DNA of 64,000 nt from Dactylorhiza incarnata (Eukaryota > Streptophyta > Magnoliopsida > Asparagales > Orchidaceae). How positions within the stretch are numbered: the stretch's first letter is position 1; the number at the start of each line of letters is the position of its first letter. This document shows positions 30,496 to 40,317 of the stretch, in pieces. The DNA lies in contig JAWHQI010000019.1 of NCBI GenBank assembly GCA_033032865.1, positions 10,086,001-10,150,000 of the forward strand, given 5' to 3'. Made by a program: the position numbers and the translations under genes. The notes beneath the pieces are model-generated. The model was not told the DNA's origin. It saw nothing but the letters and a program-made list of their open reading frames with translations, and did not search any database.

Positions 30496-31259
30496 TGTGA
30501 GAACTTGAAAATAACAGGAATTTTTATTTCCAAAAATCTGAGTATTACAAGTGTATTGTCTCCTTTATATAGACTAGGAGGGAAACAGTAAAATACAAAA
30601 ATACGATGTGGGACTAAATACAAATACACAGTACACAAGAGAGCTGGGCGGTCTGGGCGATCAGGAATATTGAGACTGCGGCGACCTCTGCGATTTGGAG
30701 TGAGGTCGGGCGGTCACACGACAGGAGGAAGGTCGTGTGTCAGAGGAGACCGTCGGACGGTTAGATCGTTCTGGCGAACACTCCCCCATAAGGGAGAGAC
30801 CGGGGGGGCCAGACCGCTTGTCTTCATAAGAAGCGATCTGGAATATCCGAGATGAACCGGTAGTCTTGTACTTGGAGACCGTTGAGACCGTTGGCTCTAG
30901 ATTGCTTGGAGAGGTGGAATGTTGCTGACCTTCACAAGACGCGACCTCGCATACTTGAGGTGAAGTGGCGGTCTGATGCTGGGAGACCGCACAGACCGCG
31001 GTTATCAAACAGTTGTCTGATAGAGCTGGAGATCACCGACCTTCATCTGGCATGATCTCGCATATCTGAGGAGGAGCAGCGGTCTGATTTTGGGAGACCG
31101 CACATACCACTGACTCGAGACCGCGCAGCTTCAACCCATCTTTATCCAGCGCGATCTGGTACATCAGAGGAGAAGCCGCGGACTGATTATTGGAGACCGC
31201 ACAGACTGCTGGCTTCAGATCGCACGGTTTCAATCCTTCGAGACCGCTTGTCTTCAACA
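30496..31259 (-). mobile_element. 5' LTR of the minus-strand copia
   Basis: 764 bp. TATATAAAG on the minus strand at about 30563-30571 is a likely TATA box. GCGGTC motifs continue into the leader (30355-30480). Confidence 0.88.
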
Positions 31260-32018
31260 GGGCCGGTAGGTGGTCTCGCCGTGCTGGACTGGCGAGATGG
31301 GGATATTGCCGAAGTTCCCCTTGATGAAGAGGAACTTCTGGGCACAGAAGTGGGACTTGTTGACGGTCTCGTCGACCTTAGGACCCGATCCCACGAAGTA
31401 GGCAGTCTCGTCCTTATAGGCGCGGAAGGAGAACAGCTTCCGAAAACCCGGAAGGCTGAACTCGATGCGCTCCTCGCACAGGTAGCAGGCGAAAGCTGTG
31501 ATCACCGCCATGACGTTAGGGGTAAGCTGACCCGGAGCAATGCCATAATGCTTGAGCACCTGGCGAGCGATAAGAAAACCAGGATTAGTTTATATAATGA
31601 GCGAGACTTGACCTGCAGAGAGTAAGAAACGAGCGAGAGCGATTATTACCTGGCAAACTTCCGGCCACAAGGGGAGATGCAAGCCGACCGCGAAATGAGC
31701 GGTGGGGATGGCCAGCTCGTCGACAAGTGGCGCGTTGATCACGTCGTTCTCGCTAGGGCGGCGCGCCGCGAATGGAGGGGTGACGTAGTCGGCGACCGCG
31801 GTGAAATATTCCTCGTCTGTCAGGTTACAATGAAAAAAGCTATGCTCGGCGAAAGCCTTAGCAATCTTTCGCCAACCCTCTGACTCGTTGGCATCGCCAC
31901 ACATTTCGTAAACCTGCGAGAAAGGAAGTAGAGCGAGAACAGGAAGGAGCGAGAGCTCTGAAGCAGAGGAGGAAGAAGGTTGACAGTAAATGCGGTGGTT
32001 GACTCAGCTATGACAGCC

Positions 32019-32026
32019 TATTTATA
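32019..32026 (-). promoter_or_regulatory. TATA box for antisense gene aORF2
   Basis: On the minus strand TTACTATAAATAGGCTG, about 115 bases upstream of the ATG at 31904. An AG-ending pyrimidine stretch before GTTTACGAAATG (31910-31930) might be a splice acceptor in the 5' UTR. Confidence 0.55.
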
Positions 32027-32403
32027 GTAAAAGTAAAAGGGCGGGAAGAAGCCCAAGCACCGGTGAGCGCGGCTAGCCAAAACATCCCATCATACGACCG
32101 CGGGCGAGAAAGGCCTGCGAGGTTAGTACAAGCAACATCTTTGCGAGAACAGCACAAACAAACATAATGGCGTAAGGGGGGGCCGCCGCGAGATGCATTT
32201 AGCGAGAACGGAGGCTCCCCGCGAGCACAACATAGCATGAAAATGAAACGGACATGTTAGCAGCGAGCGAGAACTAACAAACAGCTAGTAACAATTATTA
32301 TCAGACGAAATAAAGCCAATATATAAGTTGCAAGCCATTGCGAGATTGTCCAGAATAGCAGCACTCATTAGCAGGAAATAAGAGTTCGCGACAACGTAGA
32401 AAG
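32027..32403 (-). other. Spacer between the two antisense genes
   Basis: No reading frame of note. Probably the upstream region of aORF2 and the 3' UTR of aORF1. Confidence 0.4.
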
Positions 32404-33576
32404 TTAGCGAGAATCATGGGGCAACCACTTCCACCTACCCCCACCCCGCGACCCGGACCACGGCGGTACCCTAGAATTATAGTAATCCTCGGCCGCGCGG
32501 CCCTCCCGGTCTATGAGGAAGGCGTAATCCCTCATCCTCGCTATATGCACCTCCGGTGTCGTGACGTTCTCGTCGTGATCATGTTGTCTCGCGGCCCGGA
32601 GCCTCGCACACTCTTCCATCAAGACAACATGCCTATCCTCGGCGGCCTCTCTGTCCGGTCTCGCCTGCAGGTTGAGGTCCATCAGCATCCGACCATCTTT
32701 TCTAAGCAACTCTGCGGCTCGTTGTTTCATCGTCTCAGGATCTCGTGGATCCCTAAGAAGTCTTCCACTTGGTCAGGAAGGGGGGACATCTCGTCGTTGC
32801 CCAACTCGGAATCGGTAGGTGGATTTTCAGAATTCTCTACGAAATATTACGAAAGGGTTAGATAGCGCGCTTGAGTTCGCGCAGGGCAGGGGGCCATCAG
32901 AATGCTTACCCAGAGGGGGGCGAGATATCCCAGGGCGGCCCTAGAAGACGTTACCATAGCGGGGGTAGAGAGATTTACCCAGGTCGGGAGGGTAGGCTGC
33001 GTTGTTGGTCGGAGGGATCTTTGGCGGCACAGAGCCGCCGGTCTCCTCGCTCATCAGGAGTCGGAACCCTGGCTTATCTATAGTTTTGTCGGGAGGAGGC
33101 AGAGATGGAGGCCACGATTCCTGGCGAGCCAGGGACTTCCTGGGCGAGACTGTAAGAAGCAGGGAATGAAGGTCAGATAGTTGACAAAAGGAGGGCTGGC
33201 ATGCGAGATTAAGGGCGTACCTGCGACATCTTTCCCAACAATATTTGTATCCGCTGGCGGACTTTTGCGAGACCCACCAGCAGGTTCGCCAACGTCCTCG
33301 TTCGGCAAAGCATCCTGCGAGTAGGCATGAATCACAGGCAAACTTATTGACTTAAGCTCGAGGGGTAGCTCATACCTTCTCGTGGGGACGGTTGTCCGGG
33401 GAAGAGTCCAGCAGCACGGAGCCATCCCCGGTTCGGCAAGCCGCCTTCGCCTTCTTAGTCTTCAGCGACTGAGCGGGAGGTGGCCGATTCATCCAGGCAG
33501 GGACCCTGGTCGTGGAGGGTAGCCCGCCGGCTCTCACAGCTCTCAGGCGAGCCTCAGCTTCTTCGGAAAGCGGCAT
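32404..33576 (-). pseudogene. Second antisense intron-containing gene (aORF1) in the Tat element
   Basis: From the ATG at 33576 (MPLSEEAEARLRAVRAGGLP), candidate exons are 33576-33376, 33314-33221 and 33149-32979, joined by short GT...AG introns of 61 and 71 bp with consistent phases (0, then 1). The third encodes RKSLARQESW and PPKIPPTNNAAYPPDLG. A small exon at 32940-32910 may follow. The last part (about 32740-32404) is a Glu/Arg-rich probable coiled coil (LLRKDGRMLMDLNL, EECARLRAARQ) ending WKWLPHDSR. I could not connect the last exons in frame, so an indel or a wrong junction is likely. I recognise no family; a DNA- or protein-binding role would be a guess. Confidence 0.5.
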
Positions 33577-33651
33577 CTCTTGGCAGCTACAGTACGGGGC
33601 AAAAAGAAAGAAAAGGAAGTTGCGGCGCACGCCACTGAGGACTCGGGATGA

Positions 33652-33660
33652 TATTTATAG
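33652..33660 (-). promoter_or_regulatory. TATA box for antisense gene aORF1
   Basis: On the minus strand GGACTATAAATATCATCC, about 80 bases upstream of the proposed ATG. Confidence 0.55.
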
Positions 33661-33773
33661 TCCTCAGGGTGGGCCCTACCAAAGATTCCTGACAGATCAT
33701 CAAGGGGCTGGCGAATACTAGGGGCTGGATGTTTCTTCGCGAGCCTAAATAGCCTCGCGAAGAGCGGGGATTG

Positions 33774-35185
33774 TGTACAACCCCGACATTCGCCAGGCGA
33801 GGAGGCACGGTTTAGGAGGGCAACCCGATGAAGGAAGTAATAAGAGAGGGAGGCCTTATGGCCAAAGGCCTCGCGAGAGGGACATTGGAGAAGTCTCTCT
33901 CGGAGGGCTCACCGAGAGGCGAGCGAGAAGGGTCGGCGAGATAAACGCTCGCAGGCAGTTTGAGGAAGTCTTCCTGAGCTCGACAAAAGGAGTACCGTGT
34001 TCGAAGAACTCTCCCGAGTTCGTTGAGCTCACCAGTGGTCGTCGAGCTCACCCCTGTTCGGCAAAATCATCAGAAGTCGACGAAGTGTTCTATGCTCATT
34101 AAAGCCAAAGGGATGGTCTCGCAAGAGGAGTCGTGAGATCCGGACCTCGGCAGATATCTTCAAAAGACTGGGCCAAGCAAGGGCTGGCAAACCAATACCT
34201 CGCAGGCCGCTGGCAGAGGAGACCTATGTTCAGTAAAGAGGTGTCCAGCGAAATGTGTTCAGTGCGCAACAAAGTCAATAGGCGATCTCGCAGGAAGACT
34301 CGCGAGTTTAGAGCCTCAGCGTCCGGCGAGTTCAATTCCGCGTTCGACGAATGTCGAACGGAGCTTAGCATTCGACGGACGACGCCCGACGAACAAAATA
34401 TATTCTATAGCAACGCTCGACAAATTACAGCAGGGAAGCAGCGATCGACGAACCGCCCGTCTCAGCGGTCAGCGAACAATTTAGCGTTCTGCATTCGTCG
34501 AGCTCGTCTGTGATCGGCGAAGTGCCCTGCGTTTGACAAAGGGTGTGTTGAGCTCGACGAAGTCAGGAGGCGGTCTCGCAGGAAGGCTCGCGAGACCGGA
34601 CTTCGACAGATATCGCCAGAATGGGCAAGCGAGGTCCTCGCAAGGCGATCGCCTAGGAGAGGCATCGCGAGCAGGGGTCGCGAGAAGGACCGCGAGAGCT
34701 TCGGCAGTAAGGTTCTCGCAGTTCCTTTCCCATAGGTTTATAGGGCCAAATTACCATTTTACCCTTAGTGGTCTGCCTTTAGCCCCTCCAAACAGCGGAG
34801 TTTGGCTGTTAGCAGGCCCATTTGGGGTGCGGATAGTAAAATCAAAAGGCGGAATCCTGCTATTTGTAGGCCGGATCCGAAAACCTATAAATAAGACCTA
34901 ATGGGCACCTTTGGAGAGGACATCACTTTAGCTTCTCTCTCCTCAGGGTCTCCTTGGCTAGCATTTCTAGAGCTCTCCAAGGTGCCCGAGTCTCAGCTTT
35001 GGCTTGGGAGGGGAAGCACTCAAAGATCTTCCGGGTTAGTGGAGGGACCTCCTCGCTGTGACTAAGGTCTTAGTCATTCTCCTAGTCTTCAGTCTACCTT
35101 ATCCAAGGGATCAGTAAGGGCTAGCTGCCCCTCATTTCGGTGAGGGCCCCAAGCTCCACAAGAGGCCGAGAAATCGGTTTCAACA
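33774..35185 (+). mobile_element. 3' LTR of Tat element
   Basis: 1,412 bp, collinear with 15359-16769 with roughly 4% differences by eye. Preceded by the purine tract AGAGCGGGGA at 33761-33770, identical to that of the tandem-array element. The motif cluster recurs at 33990-34550 and the TATA box near 34887. Confidence 0.9.
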
Positions 35186-35836
35186 CAGCCGGCTTTAGAA
35201 ACTAATGCCTGGCGTTAGCAACAGAGTTACAATTTTTGTTTAAAATGCACGGTTTTTGGCAATTTTCCAATTTCGATTTTTCATGATTATTATATAATAT
35301 GATATGGGCTATCAAATGCAGCAACAAAATCAAATAAATAATGAAAAAGTTGCACATTTTATATTTTAACCAAAGACCCCTAAATAGCCTATTTAATTCC
35401 ATATTTTTTTGAAAATATTAGATATGGTAATATAACATAACAAATTTAGTATTCAATTTATAATTCATTTATAAGTAATGGATTTAAAAGTATGAAAGCT
35501 AAAAAGAGTATTCATAGGTCACAAGAAAGATGATATGACTTTTTATTCAATTTCACTTAATTTGATTTATTAGAGAATTTAGGCATAATATGTGCAAGAC
35601 ATATCACAAACTATATAAAGAGACCATAGCGTTTGGGGCTTAAGAAAAGACAATAAACAAACTAAAAAGAAAGGAAATTAAGCTTATCATGAAGTAGAGT
35701 ATTGGTTTTTCATTTCTACTTCATGTAATTTAATGATACCTAATGAATAAGTGACTTAAGTATCCAAAGGGGACCGGGTATGGCAGTTCCTTTGGGTACC
35801 CAAAAACATCATGTTGACTTATTTAGAGATAAGAAT
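35186..35836 (-). mobile_element. Copia-B internal fragment, right part
   Basis: Continues 15096-15358 after removal of the Tat element. Bases 35690-35830 match 49385-49545, a decayed gag-protease junction: on the minus strand WVPKGTAIPGPLWI, against VPKGTVPLGPLWIPKSL in the complete element. A GGCGTTA palindrome lies at 35209. Confidence 0.65.
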
Positions 35837-36039
35837 TGTTGGGAACACTGCTCATAATGTTCCTGGTTTGGAGAGGTTCCTAAGTCAGTGGTAAGTACAA
35901 TTTGTATTTGATATCTATCTGATGTGGCATGAATAGGTTAGGACATCATACATCCTAAGTATAATGCTTGAAGGCCAAGAAAAAAATGTCTAAGACATAT
36001 ATTGTCATGTCAATAAGGTACATACGACGATATCGTTGT

Positions 36040-36580
36040 GATCACTAATAAAAGGCAGCAAAAGAAGTCAAGTCAAAATCGAAGTGACAATAAGATGAAA
36101 ATGATGATATCGTCGTGTCAACAAGGTATAAGCGATGATATCATTGTGAAAAATCAAAGAAAGTCTGCTAAGGCATATATTATTGTGTCAACAAGGTACG
36201 CACAATAATATCTTGAGAGGACTCAAGAAGAATCTGCTAAGACATATATCATCGTGTCAATAAGGTACACATGACGATATTGTTGAGGGGACTCAAGGAG
36301 AATTAGCTAAGGCATATTTCATCGTGACAACAAGATGCACACGACGATATCATTGTGAAGTCTCAAGAAAGTCAGCTAAGGCTTATATCGTCATGACAAC
36401 AAGCTTCACACGACGATATCATCGTGAGAGTTCAAGAAAAGCAATTTAAGTAACTTATCATCGTGACAACAAGGTGCACACGATGATATTGTTGCAAGAA
36501 CTCAAGACAAGAATGTTAAGTCATTTATCGTTGTGACTAACTAAACTTCATACAATGATATCATTTTGACATGCTCAGAA
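36040..36580 (+). repeat. Diverged ~69-bp tandem repeats in U3
   Basis: About seven units share (A/T)TATCATCGTGACAACAAGG and a core CACGACGATATCGTTG, the latter nearly palindromic. They lie about 120-650 bases upstream of the TATA box. Confidence 0.8.
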
Positions 36581-36692
36581 GGCGAGATTTCAATTCGACG
36601 GAAGAAACAAACGCAAATGTCAAATAAATCATGTCTGAAAAGTGGTCAGAGACAAAACCTTTTCAGACCTCGACCGTTAGAAGAATCAGTGA

Positions 36693-36700
36693 TATAAAAG
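36693..36700 (+). promoter_or_regulatory. TATA box of SIRE-type 5' LTR
   Basis: TATAAAAG in CAGTGATATAAAAGGATAAG. Transcription would start near 36725. Confidence 0.65.
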
Positions 36701-37068
36701 GATAAGAGAGGCTAAGCTAACCCTAACCTTTGAGCTTATATCATTGATAAATAAAAAACAGAAAATCTTGGTTGCCGCTAAAAAAAGCAATAGAACAGTA
36801 ACATGCAAGTATTCTCCAAAGGAAGAAGAAGAAGAAGAAGAAGAAGCCAAGCTTCAATAAGAAATCTCTCACTCTAGAGAGCAAGAAGAATTCTTCATAC
36901 AATAAAGCTTAGCACAGATCCTGATCAGAAGGTTCATCTATTGAAGATCCAGAGCTACTGCTAAAGAAAAGGCTTTCTATTTATAAAGGCCTTAGAAGAC
37001 TCAAGCTATTCAAAGCTCTATCTTTCAGAGTCTAAATCTGTACAATCTTCTTCTAATCATCTATTGTA

Positions 37069-37334
37069 AGATCTCTTTGAGATCTAAAGTAGGGTTGTGC
37101 TGACAGCCTGAGTGTAGGGCTTGAAAGAAGGCCTAAGTTGTAGGACTTTGCTGAAAGTCTGAGGTTGGGTCTGTGAAGACCTAAGATGTAGGATTTCTGA
37201 GGAACTCTGAGTTGTAGGATCCTTACTAGGGATCTGAGTTGTAGGAGTGCTTGCACTCTGAGGTAGGGTTGTTGTTGGCACCTACGGTAGGATTCCAGGA
37301 GGGAATCTGAGTGTAAGGGACTTGCTGAGTTCCT
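37069..37334 (+). repeat. Serial mini-hairpins with differing stems in the RNA leader
   Basis: Ten or eleven units of about 25 bp follow one another. Each is an inverted repeat with a different sequence, separated by (C)TGAG(T)TGTAGG-like spacers. Clear stems: AGATCTC/GAGATCT, GGTTGT/ACAGCC, GACTTT/AAAGTC, GGTCT/AGACC, GATCC/GGATC, GAGTGC/GCACTC, GATTCC/GGAATC, AGGGACT/AGTTCCT. It lies about 340-610 bases downstream of the predicted start site and ends about 265 bases before the primer site. Confidence 0.75.
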
Positions 37335-37381
37335 GAGTTCTAAGATCAAATTGATGTGAGTTTTTGAAGGACTTGGCATAG

Positions 37382-37443
37382 TCTAGCACACTTCTAGATA
37401 GGTGAAGGGGGACAGTGAAGTACCCATCATCTAGGGAACCACT
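37382..37443 (+). other. Twin hairpin near the 3' end of SIRE-type LTR
   Basis: TCTAG/CTAGA (37382-37398), then AGTG/CACT (37414-37443) enclosing CCC and GGG. Counterpart of 2016-2063 and 3836-3887. Confidence 0.55.
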
Positions 37444-37598
37444 ATAAACAACTGTGTTCTTTTTTGTGCATGTTTATTTTACATTCTCTATGCTAGAATA
37501 GTCAACAACCTAAAAGAGACTAAAATATTTTTGAAGCACCTATTCACCCCCCCCCCCCCCCCCTTCTAGTTGACAAGACTACAGATCAAACTTTCAAG

Positions 37599-37610
37599 TG
37601 GTATCAGAGG
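37599..37610 (+). other. Primer binding site of SIRE-type element
   Basis: TGGTATCAGAGG, two bases after the LTR end, matching the initiator-Met tRNA site TGGTATCAGAGC at 11 of 12. Confidence 0.88.
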
Positions 37611-37676
37611 GAGATTTTTCAAAAATCACTTAACAGTCTAAACAAGTTCCTCAAGAAAATTTATAGTCTATTCACC

Positions 37677-39930
37677 ATGACTTCAGATGAAAGCTATAAA
37701 GAGCTCAGTTCAATGATGCTGCCTATCTACAGAAAGGAGAACTTCAGCATCTGGAAACAAAGGGTAGCTATTTCTGGAAGCCTATGACCCTAGGATCTTT
37801 GTCACAATTGAAGAGGGACCCTTCATCCCCACAAAGGTTTCAATAATAGATGTAAATCTCTACAAGTGTCAAAGAAGCTGACAAAGATGACCAAGGATGA
37901 GGTAGTTCTGGCCAATTTGGACAAAAGGGCCAAGACCATTATAGTCAATGTCATAGATGATTCCACATTCCAAAATCTGATTCGCTGCCAAACTGCCAAG
38001 GAAATGTGGGATACATTGATTGTTTACATGGAGGGCGCAGCTGAGGTAAGGAATGATAAAAAATCCATACTGAACCAGGAGTATGAAGCCATCAAGAAAG
38101 GGAAGAAGGACTCCATAGCTGAATGCTATGAAAGGTTCTTTAGGATATTCAATGGGCTAAGAACCTATGGCAGGGTCTTCACAAATTATGATTTAAATGA
38201 CAAATTCCTCAGATCCCTCAACATGGAATGGGATATGAAGATCTGTGTCATAAGAGAAATGGGGAATCTGGATGAAATCCAGCTCTAGAATCTATTTGGG
38301 AAGTTGCTCTCCAATGACCTACCACTGAACACCAGTAAAGCTGAGGGGGAGGGCAGCAAGGATAAGTCTGTAGCTTCAAATTATAGAGCTCCAGAAGATG
38401 TAGAGATAATACCCCCTCTTGTCCAAGGAGAAAGGTTGATACAGACATCTCAGAGCCCTCATCCTCTGAAGATGAGCTAACTGATGGATAACTCACTCTG
38501 TTCTCCAAGCAGTTCAAGAAGATGTTGAGCCAAAGGAGACAATGGAAGAACAAGTCTTCCTATGCCTCCAGCTCAAGGAAGCCCCACAACAACACTGAGA
38601 GACGAAGAAGAGACCCCAAATGGGAAAGGTATGGATCCAAACAGAATAAACATTTTAATACTGACATTGATTGCTACTGTTGCATCAAGTCTGGACATGT
38701 CATTGTTGACTGCCCATTTACAAGAAAAGAGAGAAAGGAAGCTGAAGAGAAAAAGCATTACAAAACCAAGAGATCTGAGAAGAGTCTCCTGGCAAAGAAG
38801 AAGAAGAGTTAGAGTGATAGTGACTCTATCTCTTCAGATTCAGAAGATGAAGAGGCCCTCATTGGGCTGGTTGATGTTGCTAAGGAATACAACTACCATG
38901 CTACCAAGGTGGGCATCAGGGCTCCTCTGTCATTCTCAAGCTGTGACAGTGAAGATGAAGAATGTTGTGGTCTAATGGACATGATAGATGAGGAAGGTCG
39001 GGTTGAAATTCATCCTGATGAGGTAATCACTAAGCCCCCCCCCCCCTCCTTATCTGATTCTAAGTATAAGACTAGTGCAGATTCAGAGGAATCCTCGTCA
39101 CATATTGAATAGCTTGAATCTGAATCTGAAAAAGATTTCAATGATATGGTCAACCAATATGGTGCTCTATTGGAAACACTCAATAAGAGCAAGAAGCTTG
39201 CTAAGAAGCGAGTTGAGGAAATTGAAACCCTGAAACTTGCTAAATCTGTCTGTGATGAGACAGTTGAAAGGCTAACTCATATGATCAAAGAGATTAGCAA
39301 GTTGAGAGGTATGTCAATAATCCAAGTTGGGGCCATAAGCAATAGGAACAAGATCATTGTGGATCTTGAGAAGAAGCTCCTCAATGAGAGGATTCTAGTG
39401 GGTATATTTTTTAAGACACAGACTGTATTGCATATCATTGACAGCTTTTTTGCCCAGTATAAGAGTGGTTTAGGCTATAACAAGGAGGATGAGGAAAATA
39501 AAGGAAATGCTAGAAAAGAGAAAGTACAACAAGCCATCTTCAAAAAGGTGGTCCTTGCATCCAACAATTATGACCATGACAACAAGTATGGTCACTTGAA
39601 AATGGATGTTATTCCAATGGGGTCAACAATGCTCCTCACTGGAAAGGAAGGAAAGACCTTAGGTCTGGTGTACTTAAGGCTCCACATGAAAAAATACAAA
39701 TGAAGCATCATGGGTCATTTTTATTTGGTCCAACAGCACCAACACAAGTAGCTAAAGGCAAGGGAAAGGCCACTCTGCAAAGGCCTACCCCAAAGAAGAA
39801 TCTAGTGGTCATGAAGTCCATTCCACATCATGCACACCGCCATAAGATCCTTGAGAGGAATGCAAAGAATGCCAATATATTCTCTCCTGAACATGAGCTT
39901 GCACATCAAGCACCCAAAGCTGTTTAGAAA
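37677..39930 (+). pseudogene. SIRE-type gag
   Basis: The ATG at 37677 (MTSDESYKELSSMMLPIYRK, then ENFSIWKQRV) gives a copia gag start. A stop and frame change near 37785 lead into a 140-codon frame (37866-38288) with VLANLDKRAKTIIVNVIDD, TAKEMWDTLIVYMEG and CYERFFRIFNGLRTYG, the UBN2 capsid region. A TAG follows DEIQL. The zinc knuckle CYCCIKSGHVIVDC (C-x2-C-x4-H-x4-C) is at about 38671. Further in-frame stops precede an acidic region and a long coiled coil (39146-39703, NKSKKLAKKRVEEIETLKLA), typical of the long gag of SIRE elements. At least five lesions; it cannot make full-length gag. Confidence 0.82.
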
Positions 39931-40099
39931 AGAAGGTATAATATGTAAGAGTGTTGGTGATGTGGAAAGGTAGGTGACTTTGCCTTGGACAATTGGTATA
40001 ATCCTATTGTGCCACCGGCTAAGAGAGCCATTTCAGTTAGTGCATTTTTCAGTCGAAAGTATGTTGCAACAGCTAACAAGAACCAAGTACCCAAAGTTG

Positions 40100-40317
40100 G
40101 TTGGGTCCTAAGGTAAATTATTTCTTTCTTGCAGGTATGTCCAAAGGTTAATCACATGCCAATATGATACTTGGACAATGGATTTTCCAAACATATGACT
40201 GGAATAAGAAGCCTTCTAAAGGAGTATGCCCCAGTGAAAAATGGACCTAAAGTCAGCTTTGGAGGTTTAGATAGAGGGGATACAAAAGGTTATGGTATGA
40301 TCTCCAATGGCATAGGT
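40100..40317 (+). pseudogene. SIRE-type protease start, truncated
   Basis: Contains YLDNGFSKHMTG, the copia aspartic-protease site with Ser to Asn, then GIRSLLKEYAPVKNG, VSFGG and GYGMISNGIG, where the palindrome interrupts the gene. Expected downstream pol blocks are absent from the window. Confidence 0.75.

Larger units (their letters stand above)
25472..31259 (-). mobile_element. Nearly intact Ty1/copia element, minus strand, inside Tat antisense gene
   Basis: LTRs at 25472-26289 and 30496-31259 read TGTTGAAG...TTCTCACA on the minus strand. A perfect initiator-Met primer site (TGGTATCAGAGC) adjoins the right LTR at 30484-30495, and the purine tract TATGGGGGAG precedes the left LTR. Pentamers GGGAC (25467-25471) and GGGCC (31260-31264) match at 4 of 5. 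The 4.2-kb interior encodes gag, protease, integrase, RT and RNase H in copia order with few lesions. Clade not determined. It interrupts an exon of the antisense gene aORF2. Confidence 0.92.
24147..31904 (-). pseudogene. Antisense multi-exon gene (aORF2) in the Tat element, interrupted by a copia
   Basis: Proposed minus-strand exons are 31904-31650, 31559-25352 (holding the copia and one extra target duplication), 25278-24548 and 24476-24147. Introns of 90, 73 and 71 bp have GT...AG ends. With the copia and one duplication removed, exon lengths sum to 1,731 nt, exactly 577 codons with phases 0, 1, 0. Exons 1-2 carry EGWRKIAKAFAEHSFFH, HYGIAPGQLTPNVMAVI and VVLYQFFCKKNFEVVHL, resembling plant 'putative gypsy-type transposon' proteins (Transposase_28 family). 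Exon 3 is Lys/Ser-rich then coiled-coil; exon 4 ends MTLEDIVPELFIPLPP. One TGA (24971) lies in exon 3. Function unknown; its own TATA box is at 32019. Confidence 0.75.
15359..35185 (+). mobile_element. Full-length Tat-lineage Ty3/gypsy element, 19.8 kb including a nested copia
   Basis: LTRs of about 1.41 kb (15359-16769 and 33774-35185; TGTA(T/C)AACCCCGAC to CGGTTTCAACA) flank gag, protease, reverse transcriptase, two RNase H domains and integrase, then a 97-bp tandem array and two antisense intron-containing genes. The second, archaeal-type RNase H and the C-x2-H-x4-H-x4-C gag motif mark the Tat lineage (Ogre/Retand/Grande group), in which antisense ORFs and tandem repeats downstream of pol are known. 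Flanking pentamers CCGCC (15354-15358) and CAGCC (35186-35190) match at 4 of 5. LTR divergence and many nonsense mutations show an old insertion. Without the nested copia (25472-31259) it is about 14 kb. Confidence 0.9.
35837..37596 (+). mobile_element. 5' LTR of SIRE-type element
   Basis: TGTTGGGAACACTGC to CAAACTTTCA. TATA box TATAAAAG at 36693-36700. U3 holds 69-bp repeats (36040-36580). The transcribed part holds a mini-hairpin array (37069-37334), a twin hairpin (37382-37443) and a 17-base C-tract (37547-37563). Confidence 0.88.
35837..40317 (+). mobile_element. SIRE-type copia element, 5' part
   Basis: A 1.76-kb 5' LTR, an initiator-Met primer site, gag and the start of the protease, then an abrupt switch at 40318 to palindromic sequence. 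The left target duplication would be AGAAT (35832-35836). The remainder should lie right of the window, beyond the nested elements. Confidence 0.85.
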
